NCBI RefSeq assembly: GCF_000245735.1
Contig: NZ_AHTH01000002.1
Location: 91,620 to 155,619 of the forward strand
Direction: 5' to 3'
Origin: Alishewanella jeotgali KCTC 22429
GTDB taxonomy: Bacteria; Pseudomonadota; Gammaproteobacteria; Enterobacterales; Alteromonadaceae
DNA length: 64,000 bases
Shown here: positions 27,833-35,677 of the stretch, piece by piece
Layout of the letters: each line of letters starts with the position of its first letter
Numbering within the stretch: the stretch's first letter is position 1
Notes under the pieces: generated by a model
What the model was told of the DNA's origin: nothing
What the model saw: only the letters and a program-made list of their open reading frames with translations
Databases searched by the model: none
Program-made: the position numbers and the translations under genes

Positions 27833-28432
27833 CTAGCGTTTAAACCAGAGTAGCCGGTTATTTGCCGGCATCGCGATATCCTGCTGTAGCAAAAAACCTT
27901 CTGCCGCCGCCAGTTGCAGAATGTCTTCGCTATGGCGAATACCCATCGCCGGATCCCGACTTTTTAAGCTGGCATCAAAAGCCTGGTTACTGGCGCTGGT
28001 GAATTCGCCTTGATAGTTAAAAGGCCCATAGATACATAGCGTTGCTTCTTGTGCGGCAAATTCATCTAAGCGCCTAAACAGGCGCTTAACCAGTGGCCAA
28101 CTGATAATATGCAAGGTATTGGCAGTAAAAATACCATCAAATCGCTGCTCGGGCGTGCTGTCATCGCTGATATCCAGTGCCAATGGTGGCGGTAAATTGG
28201 CTAGCGCCGCACGGCGGATCCGTTCAGCCAGTGCCGGTAAATTGCAGTGCTGATCGCTGCTTTGCCAGCTAAGGTGAGCTAGCTGACTGGCGAAGTAAAC
28301 CGCATGCTGGCCAGTACCACTGCCGATTTCCAGTACCTGCTGGCAATTGGCAAAAGCCTGATTTAATACCGACAGAATAGGGGACTTATTATTTTCACAG
28401 GCTTGCGAGTAGGGTAGATCGCTATCATTCAT
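27833..28432 (-). CDS. DUF938-family SAM-dependent methyltransferase-like protein
   Basis: 199 residues from the ATG at 28432. The DUF938 pattern is clear: SQACENNKSPILSVL, then the SAM-binding VLEIGSGTGQHAVYFA (near residue 40), FTANTLHIISW (near 105) and YGPFNYQGEFTSASNQAFD (near 135). Function unknown; substrate not inferable. The start is 16 bases after the stop of the upstream SGNH gene, so they form one unit. The longer frame to 28510 overlaps that gene and is not favoured. Confidence 0.87.
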   Translation of the reverse strand: MNDSDLPYSQACENNKSPILSVLNQAFANCQQVLEIGSGTGQHAVYFASQLAHLSWQSSDQHCNLPALAERIRRAALANLPPPLALDISDDSTPEQRFDGIFTANTLHIISWPLVKRLFRRLDEFAAQEATLCIYGPFNYQGEFTSASNQAFDASLKSRDPAMGIRHSEDILQLAAAEGFLLQQDIAMPANNRLLWFKR

Positions 28433-28448
28433 CGTTATCACACTTATC

Positions 28449-29180
28449 TTAGGTTTGCTCACAGTCTGTAGCAGCGGTTTCCAGTAGTAATTGCGCCCAA
28501 AGCGCCGCACCTTTTGCTGAAGGATGAAAGCCGTCTGCTGCCAGCAGCTCCGGGCTTAACGGCAGCTTAGCATCAACCATTACTGCATTGGGCCAATGGG
28601 CTAGCTCTTGCGTTAAAACCTTGTTTAATAGTCGCGCCTTCAACCCAAGCCACTGATTTAACGGCCAGGGTAATGCGGTAAACTGCTGCATCGGTGGTAT
28701 GGCGCTGATAATAATCTTCGGCGACTGAAATCGTGTGCTAAGCAATGTGAGTAATTCCCGACACTGCTCGCGGTACTGTCGATTTCCGGTCAGATCAGTG
28801 ACATTATTCACGCCAATCGAAACATAGATCTGATCAAAGCGTTGCTCTGGCAGACCTTGCAGTAATTTAACCAGCCCGTTACAACAAAGACCGCTTTGTG
28901 CGACTAATTGCCATTCTACTGAGTTCGCAACCGCTAACGCCCGGGTAAGATAGCCTGCCAGCGCTTGTTGCTGCGAAGCGATACCGGCACCGGCTGCCGC
29001 CGAGTCACCGCAAATCAAAACTCTTAATACAGATTGTTGTGCAGCATTGCTTGCAGCAATACTGCCAGCTCTGTCACCAGTGGCTTCCGGTAACCGCACA
29101 GCCAGCTTGCGCAGGCGCTTGCCTTGCCAAAGTAATAATGGCCAAAGCAGAGCAGTGACCAAGTACCAAAATACCTGCAT
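28449..29180 (-). CDS. SGNH/GDSL-type hydrolase, membrane anchored
   Basis: 243 residues from the ATG at 29180. A single N-terminal membrane helix (residues 1-20) is followed by a GDSL-like domain: block I LICGDSAAAGAG (catalytic serine near 58), block III SIGVNNVTDL (near 120) and block V DGFHPSAKG (aspartate and histidine near 222). Block III has GVNN instead of the usual GxND. Probably an esterase, lipase or acyl-hydrolase acting at the periplasmic face; substrate unknown. Confidence 0.84.
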   Translation of the reverse strand: MQVFWYLVTALLWPLLLWQGKRLRKLAVRLPEATGDRAGSIAASNAAQQSVLRVLICGDSAAAGAGIASQQQALAGYLTRALAVANSVEWQLVAQSGLCCNGLVKLLQGLPEQRFDQIYVSIGVNNVTDLTGNRQYREQCRELLTLLSTRFQSPKIIISAIPPMQQFTALPWPLNQWLGLKARLLNKVLTQELAHWPNAVMVDAKLPLSPELLAADGFHPSAKGAALWAQLLLETAATDCEQT

Positions 29181-29276
29181 ATAAGCTGTTCTCAAAACTC
29201 GCTATAAATCCGAAGTTAGGATTATAACACTAAATCTATCAAATACAGTTACTTAGACATTTCCAGCATTTAATAC

Positions 29277-29304
29277 ATTTAACATAATATACAATGAAAT
29301 CAGG
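29277..29304. other. Left attachment site (attL), dif-like with degenerate XerC arm
   Basis: XerD arm ATTTAACATAA (29277-29287) and central TATACA (29288-29293) are identical to the right site, while the XerC-side 11 bases ATGAAATCAGG (29294-29304) bear little resemblance to a XerC arm. The phage-contributed half is therefore the degenerate one. It overlaps the terminator hairpin that starts at 29301. Confidence 0.85.
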
Positions 29305-29325
29305 GGCTTAGCCCCTGTTTTTATT
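29301..29325. terminator. Hairpin next to attL
   Basis: CAGGGGC-TTA-GCCCCTG followed on the right by TTTTTATT. It sits immediately after the leftward DUF3653 stop (29321) and faces rightward transcription entering from the host; the leftward U-tract is weak. Confidence 0.7.
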
Positions 29326-29770
29326 CCTGCGTCAATTCTAACACTAACCGATTTAAATAGTCAGCAGTATGACGAAGCATTTTTAGCTGGGTACCGGATT
29401 GGAGATCCTTTAGTTTTTGCTTAGCTTTCTGATATTGCCTGGCGTTTTGTTCAGCTGACCACTTGTAGCGCCAGAGCATGGTTATATCACCCGGTGAGCA
29501 AACACCGTGGGGCGTATGTAAGATTCCGTCCTTGTCGATGCGGCAGAACTGCCAGGCACCGGTAAGGGGTAGGTAGCCTCGGTAGTGTACCGTTAGGTAC
29601 CGGTGAGCAACCAAGGAAGGGTTGTTGGTTTCATACCAGCGCTTTGCGGTTTGCTCTGACACGCCAAAGAACTCCGCCGCCAGCTTGTGTTTTTTCGGCC
29701 ATACACCGAAACAAGCTACGTACATCTCAGCAAACTCTGGCAGCACCTGCTTTTTTAACTGCAATTTCAC
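29321..29770 (-). CDS. DUF3653/XafT-like phage protein (putative Xer activator)
   Basis: 149 residues from a GTG behind GGAG. An N-terminal helix-turn-helix (about 24-48, KLAAEFFGVSEQTAKRWYE) is followed by RGYLPLTGAWQFCRIDKDGI and LHTPHGVCSPGDI, the DUF3653 pattern. In the TLC satellite phage of Vibrio cholerae a protein of this type, XafT, activates XerD so that integration at dif needs no FtsK. Family membership is my reading of the motif; the function is inferred from that and from its position directly beside attL, plus the missing XerC arm there. Confidence 0.75.
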   Translation of the reverse strand: MKLQLKKQVLPEFAEMYVACFGVWPKKHKLAAEFFGVSEQTAKRWYETNNPSLVAHRYLTVHYRGYLPLTGAWQFCRIDKDGILHTPHGVCSPGDITMLWRYKWSAEQNARQYQKAKQKLKDLQSGTQLKMLRHTADYLNRLVLELTQE

Positions 29771-30008
29771 CTTAAAACTCCATTTCTAACCAAATTTGTG
29801 TAAATGAAGTGTTAATATTTGCATGAAAAACGAGCAATTATCAAATTTAGGAACATTTTGAAAATTCGGCCGAAAAATTCGGAAAAAACCTTTTCATGTC
29901 AGCACCTTAAAGAGCGAAAAAGCCTAGATTTGTGGGGCGTCCGGGAGGGGTGGTTTTCCGCATAGTGCGGAGAGAGTTGGGATGTAATAGGGCCCAACTC
30001 TGGCTCAC

Positions 30009-30064
30009 GCTGATGCGATTCGGGTCCCTTCCCCAGAGGGGGCCCCTTCCCGTATCGCATCAGC
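30009..30064. other. Long hairpin, candidate packaging signal or origin
   Basis: GCTGATGCGAT (30009-30019) and ATCGCATCAGC (30054-30064) form a perfect 11-bp stem, extended by CGGG/CCCG across a one-base bulge on each side, with an inner CCCC-AGA-GGGG hairpin. A branched, GC-rich hairpin of this size in an inovirus intergenic region is the expected form of the packaging signal. Function is inferred from position and shape. Confidence 0.55.
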
Positions 30065-30095
30065 TTATACCACAGTTAAACCGGAAAAATCGCGG

Positions 30096-30211
30096 GGCGC
30101 GGAGACGCGCCAAGAAAACGCCTGGCGGCGGTGGCCGGAGACGGCCACAAGAAAAACGCTGCGCGGCGCCGGAGACGGCGCAAGAGTAACGCACCCAGGG
30201 GTGCGAGACGC
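30096..30211. repeat. Tandem GAGA-tetraloop hairpins
   Basis: Three perfect hairpins share a GAGA loop but have different stems: GGCGCG/CGCGCC (30096-30111), GTGGCCG/CGGCCAC (30131-30148) and GCGCCG/CGGCGC (30166-30181). The first two are followed by AAGAAAA(A)CGC and the third by AAGAGTAACGC. A weaker fourth copy (GCGAGACGC, 30203-30211) follows. The loops recur every 33-36 bases. Stems covary while loop and spacer are kept. Confidence 0.85.
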
Positions 30212-30436
30212 TAAAGCGATATAATGCGTGCCTGCGGCACAGCTTTTGTGCCAGCTGCGCTGGCGAGGGGTTCGGCAGGGCGCGAACCGGCGGCGGATTG
30301 AAGTTCGGGTAAGGTTGGCGCGATTAGGCAGCGGTGCTGCCAAGAGTTTGCTGGTACCCGCTGCGCGTGGCGCTCCGCGCCATGCTCGCTGCATGGCCTG
30401 CGGCCATTAAAAAGCGTTACGTAACGCGCGGGCGCC

Positions 30437-31579
30437 TTACTCGGAACTTAGGGCCGTTTGCACCGATACAGTGGGGCTGTCGCACATTATCCAGCGCTGA
30501 AAGGTGTCGCCGTAACTGATACGGGCAATACAGTCAGCCATAACTTCCACAGCGTAACCGGCCAGCGCCAAATCGGCGTTGGTGATCTCCGATAGTACCT
30601 GGCCATTGCGAGAAACTGAGAAAAATAGGATTTTTTTGAAATTTCCACGCCTGTCGTAGTCCTGGTAATGCCCGGCAATGTGCAAATCAACACCGTTAAA
30701 GGGGTGCTGACCTTGTGATTTATCGGCAGGTTTTGCAGGTTGTTGTGGCAAGCTGTGACTTGTCAAAGTTTGATTCGATGCGGGTTGCTGTGATTCACCT
30801 GGTGAAGTTTGCTGTGGATTTTTGAGCGATTCGAGCTTAGCAATGGCTTCGGCTTGATGGTCTGGCCGGTCTTTACTCAGGTTTGCTATCACGATTAAAA
30901 GCGATAAGGCAAAACAGATTATCGCGCCCTTAGTGGTCCAGCGTTGGTACCATTTTTGAACGTCTGCAGTTGCAGCTTCTTTGACGCTGCCGCTAGATTT
31001 GGTGTGGCTCTTGTAAGCAGCAAAATACTTTTCTTCATAGGTTCTTTCGTGCGTGGTGATGATGTTACGCGATACACCATCAGCGACTTTGACAATGTAT
31101 TTTTCATCACGACCAAGAAAACTGAGCTTGGTGCAGTAGTAGCAGTTCTGAACCATGTCTTTAACGTCACGGTCTACTTTGCGGAAATTCTGCGTCAGTA
31201 GCATGATGTCATGGCCATAATGGCGGTGCATCGACAAATACTCTTTTAATGCCTTATCGGTCGAACCTTGCGGCATAGCTAAATGCGCTTCATCAACAAA
31301 GAAATAAACGCCTTGACCGGCTTCATTGCGCCAGGTGTCGTACTTTAAAAAATCTTCGGCTTTGGAAAAGTAGCGTTTTTCGCCGTAATTATGAAAACCA
31401 CCCTCAACGAGAACCATTAAATCACGTACATGGTCGCCCAGGACGCTAGAGAACCAGTCAACGTTTAACGGTATGTTGGTGATGATTTTGCGACCTTGTT
31501 TTAATGCCGGAAAAATATGCGTTATTACCGCTTCATAGGTTTTACCGGCCCCGGGCCGGCCTGATAAGCCGTTTATCAT
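30437..31579 (-). CDS. zot: Zonula occludens toxin-like phage assembly ATPase (pI)
   Basis: 380 residues from the ATG at 31579. The P-loop GRPGAGKT (residues 7-14) and Walker B VYFFVDEAH (near 88) define the Zot/gpI assembly domain (about 1-195). One membrane helix (GAIICFALSLLIVIANL, about 218-234) and a periplasmic Q/P-rich tail follow. Zot drives export and assembly of the filament at the inner membrane. The start overlaps the DUF2523 stop as ATGA. A longer frame to 31684 lies inside that gene and is not favoured. Confidence 0.93.
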   Translation of the reverse strand: MINGLSGRPGAGKTYEAVITHIFPALKQGRKIITNIPLNVDWFSSVLGDHVRDLMVLVEGGFHNYGEKRYFSKAEDFLKYDTWRNEAGQGVYFFVDEAHLAMPQGSTDKALKEYLSMHRHYGHDIMLLTQNFRKVDRDVKDMVQNCYYCTKLSFLGRDEKYIVKVADGVSRNIITTHERTYEEKYFAAYKSHTKSSGSVKEAATADVQKWYQRWTTKGAIICFALSLLIVIANLSKDRPDHQAEAIAKLESLKNPQQTSPGESQQPASNQTLTSHSLPQQPAKPADKSQGQHPFNGVDLHIAGHYQDYDRRGNFKKILFFSVSRNGQVLSEITNADLALAGYAVEVMADCIARISYGDTFQRWIMCDSPTVSVQTALSSE

Positions 31580-31893
31580 GAGCCTAACCTCGTAAAGGGT
31601 ACCAGTTGCAGCATAAAGCGGATGGTTATGGCTGACATTATCATGCCAAGCGCCTGACCCAGGCCAATTTGAGAGAGTACCCAAGAGGTTTCAGGGGGCA
31701 GGGCGGCAATGTAACTGGTGACGTCTAAGCCCTGAAATAAGTCACCCATGCCTTGTAGGATAAAGGTAACCAGTATCATGCCTTGCTCAAAGGCGAAGAA
31801 AAAAACGTCTTTAATCATTGTAAACAGCGTAAAGGCTAAGGTTTTGATGGTATCCAGTAGCCAGTTGCCAAAATTGATTAACCACTGCGGCAT
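31576..31893 (-). CDS. DUF2523-family phage minor coat/membrane protein
   Basis: 105 residues from the ATG at 31893, one base after the stop of the adhesin gene (TAATATG) and behind GGGGGTG. Three hydrophobic stretches (about 15-35, 37-60 and 80-100) fit the DUF2523 family, which sits between pIII and Zot in Vibrio and Pseudomonas inoviruses and corresponds to pVI. Probably a virion end-cap protein stored in the inner membrane. Coupled to zot by ATGA. Confidence 0.85.
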   Translation of the reverse strand: MPQWLINFGNWLLDTIKTLAFTLFTMIKDVFFFAFEQGMILVTFILQGMGDLFQGLDVTSYIAALPPETSWVLSQIGLGQALGMIMSAITIRFMLQLVPFTRLGS

Positions 31894-31894
31894 A

Positions 31895-33526
31895 TTACAC
31901 CCCCGAAACAATGCGATAGCAGAAAATACCGGCGCAGATAAGGATCATAAGCCGGATAAACGCCCAAACTGCGGACGGAATTTCAAACGATTTGCAGCCA
32001 TAGTCACCCATAGCGCCAAGGTTAAAACAGATATTAAAATCAGGTTGGCCGCCGGTTGGCTGGACGGTACCAAGTTGGTTTAAAAAGTTGAAAAGAGGCG
32101 TTTGCTGTAAATCAGCGCTGCGCTCTTGCCAGATTCCGACAAGGCCATCGGGGTAAGCCGATTCATACCAGGAGCAAATATCTTCATAACAGGTTTCACC
32201 GTCACCAGTGCCGGGTGCGGGTTCGCCATCATCACCAAAAGCGCCCTCTAAGGTGCCATCGATGTGGCCAAGTTGTTTGCCGATGCCGTCCAGCTGCATA
32301 CCGATGCCATCGAGCTTAGAGTTAGTAAGGCCGACTTTGTCGGACACTTCATCCATTGCAATAGTGGTGTTACTGATTGACGTTACAACGTTATCTAAAC
32401 GGCTTTCTACGCCCTTGTTGATTTCTTTAAAGTCGCCTTTGACCATGTCGTTTATCGACTTATTAGGGTCAGTTAGGGTGTCATCTGGTGGCGTTAGTTG
32501 GTCGCGGTCTTTTGGTGGTATTACCGGCGTATCGTCATAACAAACAAAATCACCGTTAACCGTGCCGCAGCCAGAAGCGCATTGCTCTACGCCGTTAACC
32601 ACCTGGCATTTTTCAGCTTTATCAGCCCAGCACCATTTAACGCCGTTTTTTAGGGTAAAACAGTCTTTTGGTGCGTTATTTTCCGGTTCCAACGGGCCGC
32701 CATCAGTTGCACCGCATTTGACGCCGGTAAAAGTGCCGGACGGCTGACCAATTTGAGTAGGGCGAGTTTGCCAGCGTACCATTTGGGTATTGGTTTCAGC
32801 ATTAAAGCCAGCGTAAGACCACGCCCATTTTTGCGCGGATACCTGGCATACGCATTCCAGCGGAGTATCACGGCCTGCGGCAATTTCTGACTGCCTGACA
32901 CACTGAGGCGGGTTAGCTTCTGTATATTGGCCCTCAGGGGCAAGTAAATCGTTGTTAGTTTTTAAGCTATCGCCTGCGAAGTTTGAGCAGTCACATTCAG
33001 GTTCGGGTTCGGCTGGTACAGCGGGATGCCAACAAATTCCGCCTTCGGGTTCAATTGGATAAAAATTTAAAAACTGAGGTTTATCGTCAGGGGGACAATA
33101 ATAATCAGTTGTTTTATTACGCATATTTGCCATGATTGAACCCTCAAGTGGAGAGCGACAAGTCTTATTGGGAAAATAAGTAGAATATTGAATATAAATT
33201 TTTGCTTGAAATTCATTAATAATTTGAGTCTGTACGCCTGTGGATGAACAAATATCAGAAGGGTCAATATTATTAAGTGGGTTAGAAAAAAATGGTTGTA
33301 CAAGCGCTAAACATTGAGAAATATCCTTGACTAGACCTAATGACTCAGTAGAGGAACCTGCAAAACAATCATATAAAATAGATGGAGGTGCAGGGGTTGT
33401 ACACATATGAACGCCATCAATTTCCTGATATGTACCACCATCGGGGCAAGGATTATGGTCTTGAGCCTTTAAAGGCGAAAAAAAAGCCCCGGCAATGACC
33501 AGGGCGCAGAGTAGAAAATATTTCAT
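31895..33526 (-). CDS. Phage adsorption (pIII-like) protein
   Basis: 543 residues from the ATG at 33526 behind AGGA. Signal peptide (residues 1-20, ending SPLKAQ), a cysteine-rich N-terminal region (CPDGGTYQEIDGVHMC), a long middle rich in N, D, P and Cys, a helical linker of repeated hydrophobic-Gly units (SKLDGIGMQLDGIGKQLGHID, about 430) and a single C-terminal membrane helix (AFIRLMILICAGIFCYRI). This is the receptor-binding minor coat layout; the size and Cys pattern recall TspB-like proteins. Receptor unknown, presumably a pilus plus TolA. Confidence 0.82.
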   Translation of the reverse strand: MKYFLLCALVIAGAFFSPLKAQDHNPCPDGGTYQEIDGVHMCTTPAPPSILYDCFAGSSTESLGLVKDISQCLALVQPFFSNPLNNIDPSDICSSTGVQTQIINEFQAKIYIQYSTYFPNKTCRSPLEGSIMANMRNKTTDYYCPPDDKPQFLNFYPIEPEGGICWHPAVPAEPEPECDCSNFAGDSLKTNNDLLAPEGQYTEANPPQCVRQSEIAAGRDTPLECVCQVSAQKWAWSYAGFNAETNTQMVRWQTRPTQIGQPSGTFTGVKCGATDGGPLEPENNAPKDCFTLKNGVKWCWADKAEKCQVVNGVEQCASGCGTVNGDFVCYDDTPVIPPKDRDQLTPPDDTLTDPNKSINDMVKGDFKEINKGVESRLDNVVTSISNTTIAMDEVSDKVGLTNSKLDGIGMQLDGIGKQLGHIDGTLEGAFGDDGEPAPGTGDGETCYEDICSWYESAYPDGLVGIWQERSADLQQTPLFNFLNQLGTVQPTGGQPDFNICFNLGAMGDYGCKSFEIPSAVWAFIRLMILICAGIFCYRIVSGV

Positions 33527-33530
33527 GTTT

Positions 33531-33626
33531 TTATGTCCTAAACATAAACCAAGAAACGATAAAGCCACAGAGCGCCCCAATCACCGCGATAAGCGTATAG
33601 ATTAGGGCGACAATTAAGCCGCCCAT
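33531..33626 (-). CDS. 31-residue phage membrane protein
   Basis: Too short for usual gene calling. MGGLIVALIYTLIAVIGALC begins a protein that is nearly all one membrane helix, ending FMFRT. It sits between the major coat gene and the adhesin, which starts 4 bases after its stop. By position and size it is a candidate pVII/pIX-type minor coat protein. The start has no strong ribosome site, so it may depend on upstream translation. Confidence 0.6.
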   Translation of the reverse strand: MGGLIVALIYTLIAVIGALCGFIVSWFMFRT

Positions 33627-33632
33627 AATCTT

Positions 33633-33767
33633 TTAAGCCTTATTAACAGCGCGCTTGCCTAAAGAGATACCTTTAAAGGCCATAGCGATACCGATAATCA
33701 GGATACCAACCGCACCAACGAAAGTTGCAACAGCGGTCATGTCAACAGCAGCAAAAATATCAGCCAT
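33633..33767 (-). CDS. Major coat protein (pVIII-like), leaderless
   Basis: 44 residues; too short for usual gene calling. An acidic N-terminus (MADIFAAVDM), one 20-residue Gly/Ala/Ile helix (VATFVGAVGILIIGIAMAF) and a basic C-terminus (KGISLGKRAVNKA) give the charge pattern of a filamentous-phage major coat. It has no signal peptide, as in the 44-residue Pf3 coat protein. Start ATG at 33767 is preceded by AGGAAAATTTAAA on the coding strand. Lies 1 base from the stop of the upstream gene region. Confidence 0.82.
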   Translation of the reverse strand: MADIFAAVDMTAVATFVGAVGILIIGIAMAFKGISLGKRAVNKA

Positions 33768-33768
33768 T

Positions 33769-34053
33769 TTAAATTTTCCTTACAATTTGGGTGCCGATTC
33801 GCACCTTAAACGCTAAATAAGAGAGAAAGACAACGATGCCAAACCCCCAGGTGAAAGCCGATGTAACATCGGCAACGCTAATTTCTACCGCTGACAAGTA
33901 AGCGTTGTATTGGCCTGCTGTGATAAGCCAGTAACCGTTACAATCAGCCGCCGTATCAGCGGTAAAAATAAAAGTGCCGTCCTGCTGTGGGTGGGCGCAT
34001 TGGGCCGCCACAGAGGAACTTAGGAGAAACAGCAGAACGGCAAAAATCTTCAT
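33769..34053 (-). CDS. Phage membrane protein with signal peptide
   Basis: 94 residues: signal peptide MKIFAVLLFLLSSSVAAQ, a short exported region with two cysteines (CAHPQ and DCNGYW) and a membrane helix near residues 68-84 (FTWGFGIVVFLSYLAF). Probably a minor virion or assembly protein. It overlaps the small ORF upstream by ATGA and ends just before the major coat gene. Not assignable to a named family by eye. Confidence 0.75.
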   Translation of the reverse strand: MKIFAVLLFLLSSSVAAQCAHPQQDGTFIFTADTAADCNGYWLITAGQYNAYLSAVEISVADVTSAFTWGFGIVVFLSYLAFKVRIGTQIVRKI

Positions 34054-34160
34054 AGTAAAAAGTCTCTTTTGCGGTCAAACAGAGCGCGCTTAACGTAAAT
34101 GGCAGCAATGCTTGCGTAGTAGCAGACACCGGCGAAAATCAGTACGAAAAGCGCAGTCAT
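34050..34160 (-). CDS. 36-residue phage membrane protein
   Basis: MTALFVLIFAGVCYYASIAA begins a protein made of one membrane helix and a basic end (VKRALFDRKRDF). It starts 3 bases after the ssDNA-binding protein gene and overlaps the next gene by ATGA, so it is in the coupled run of leftward genes. Candidate pVII/pIX-like minor coat protein. Too short for routine gene calling. Confidence 0.65.
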   Translation of the reverse strand: MTALFVLIFAGVCYYASIAAIYVKRALFDRKRDFLL

Positions 34161-34162
34161 GG

Positions 34163-34501
34163 TTAGGCCGTCTTAAGGTTTGCTGGCAGCTCTACGCCTA
34201 CGCACTTAAAGGCAATGCCGCTCTTAGTGGTTTCCATAGTGCAAATCAGCGTAATAGGCTTTAAAAACAGCCCTTGCGCTGCATTGCCGATTTTGGTGGC
34301 AAGCAATAAATCGGGTTTGCCATCGGGGCCTACAATGTTGATTTTGGCAACGTGAGAGCCAACAAAGTTATTACCGCCTGGATCACGCTTAACCTGTGGA
34401 TCACTGTCCATGACAGTGACGCTGGACCACTGCTGGCCAGAGTCCATCTGGCCGAAACTGACGTTTAAAAAAGTTTTAGTAATCGTTACTGAGTCCATCA
34501 T
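34163..34501 (-). CDS. Phage ssDNA-binding protein (pV-like)
   Basis: 112 residues, predicted mainly beta (VTITKTFLNVSFGQMD; HVAKINIVGPDGKPDLLLAT; ICTMETTKSGIAFKCVGVEL), the small OB-fold type. Size and place directly after Rep correspond to gpV/RstB-type proteins that coat the phage ssDNA and switch off dsDNA synthesis. Start behind TAAGGAAAT at 34501; an adjacent ATG at 34498 is also possible. Confidence 0.72.
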   Translation of the reverse strand: MMDSVTITKTFLNVSFGQMDSGQQWSSVTVMDSDPQVKRDPGGNNFVGSHVAKINIVGPDGKPDLLLATKIGNAAQGLFLKPITLICTMETTKSGIAFKCVGVELPANLKTA

Positions 34502-34507
34502 ATTTCC

Positions 34508-35677
34508 TTAGGCGATTGTGCCGCCGTCTACGAGTTGAAACGGTGACCGGGCATTAGCCACCCGGTACCACGTGGGCAGTTCGAGACTCCGCATGGTGAT
34601 CTCGCGCTGATTTTTAAAAGTGGGCAGGGCGGCCCGAGACGGGCAGAACGGCACACTAATATCTATACCAAGCTGCAAAAGGCGGCTTTTGTGCTTGTAA
34701 TAAGCACTGGATAACTGCTTTTTACGGTCTGTATTGTGAAAAGGTTGGCCGTTTAACCATTGCTGGCAGTACGCCTGGGTGGCGTAAGCTGCGCTGTGGC
34801 TGTTAACGATGCCGTTGTTTAAAAGCTGGCTTGCTATAGATGTAAAATCCACGGTAGCAACTCCTAAGGTTTCAATGAGCTTATCCAGCGTTGTTACGGT
34901 GTGATGGTTGGCTAATTGTTCTGTTGATACATAGCCGTAGTAGCACAGGTCGTAACGCTTAAGCTTTTCGGATTTAAAGGAATGTTCTTCACGGACAACA
35001 CCGGACTGACAGCAGTAGTCAATCAGGTTTTGGTAATAGGTTTCGGTTTCTTCGTCAGCGCCTTTAAGGTTGCGGTTTTTATGGTCTAACAGGTCCGCTG
35101 ATTTAACGTAGACTTTGGAGTAGTCCCAGCTGGAACCGCCGACATTGCGACTTTGCCAATCAACAGTCAGGCCATTGGGGTAAAGGTGAGGGCGCTTGCC
35201 GTTTGGTAGTGACAAGGTGGCAACACCACGCAAGAACGCCAGTTCATTCTTATGGCCTACGGCATGGTTGCGGGTAATGTCTATCATGGTGATTTGGGCA
35301 CCAGAGTAGATTTTACGGAAGTTACCCTTTGCATCAGCGCTGGCAATGTCAAACTTGCCAGTAATAAAAGGAGGCAAACCAAGGCTTAACAGGATGCGGT
35401 TATATACCGCAACGCATTCTTCAATGGATTGTAAGCCCATCAGGTTATCAGGGCGGCCAAAGCGGCTGGGGTTGCCCTCAATGCGTACTTTATGGCCATC
35501 ACAGTAAACGCCTATCGATGTACTGTGGCTGGCTTTAATGCGGCTGGCGTAAGCCTTGGGTGATTCTGAGGTTTCGCCGGTGACACCGTCTACCACGTAA
35601 TAAAACTTGTCACCGACAAGCGGCAAGCATTGTTCATGCGTTTGCTGGATATAGAGCTTGTCGATAAACCATGTCAT
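34508..35677 (-). CDS. Phage replication initiator (gene II/X family)
   Basis: 389 residues. The N-terminal MTWFIDKLYIQQTHEQ and GVYCDGHKVRIEGNPSRFGRPDN patterns, FDIASADAKGNF near 110 and YDKSKV-like WDYSKVYVKSADLL near 185 fit the phage/plasmid replication protein II/X family (Phage_CRI plus Phage_X), which nicks the plus strand to start rolling-circle replication. The ATG overlaps the stop of the preceding small ORF (ATGA). The nick site is not identified; the hairpin region at 30 kb is the likely origin. Confidence 0.85.
   Translation of the reverse strand: MTWFIDKLYIQQTHEQCLPLVGDKFYYVVDGVTGETSESPKAYASRIKASHSTSIGVYCDGHKVRIEGNPSRFGRPDNLMGLQSIEECVAVYNRILLSLGLPPFITGKFDIASADAKGNFRKIYSGAQITMIDITRNHAVGHKNELAFLRGVATLSLPNGKRPHLYPNGLTVDWQSRNVGGSSWDYSKVYVKSADLLDHKNRNLKGADEETETYYQNLIDYCCQSGVVREEHSFKSEKLKRYDLCYYGYVSTEQLANHHTVTTLDKLIETLGVATVDFTSIASQLLNNGIVNSHSAAYATQAYCQQWLNGQPFHNTDRKKQLSSAYYKHKSRLLQLGIDISVPFCPSRAALPTFKNQREITMRSLELPTWYRVANARSPFQLVDGGTIA

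Larger units (their letters stand above)
29771..30436. other. Phage intergenic region packed with hairpins
   Basis: 666 bp without a credible gene between Zot and the DUF3653 gene. 29771-29930 is AT-rich and should hold the promoter of the DUF3653 gene. From 29958 to 30427 the DNA is GC-rich and carries about a dozen short perfect hairpins: 29958-29970, 29973-30001, a long one at 30009-30064, three GAGA-loop hairpins at 30096-30181, then 30228-30240, 30250-30264, 30269-30288, 30327-30341, 30368-30382, 30381-30395, 30393-30407 and the palindrome 30414-30427. By position it corresponds to the M13/f1 intergenic region with plus/minus origins and packaging signal. Confidence 0.75.

Noticed and set aside
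30096..30211. Possible CRISPR array
   Set aside because: The shared part is only a short loop plus spacer, the stems differ, there are three or four units and no cas genes.
29932..30519. Several overlapping open frames in the GC-rich phage intergenic region
   Set aside because: Their sequences are Arg/Ala/Pro/Gly-rich products of hairpin DNA in all frames, without ribosome sites; the region is better explained as structured non-coding DNA.
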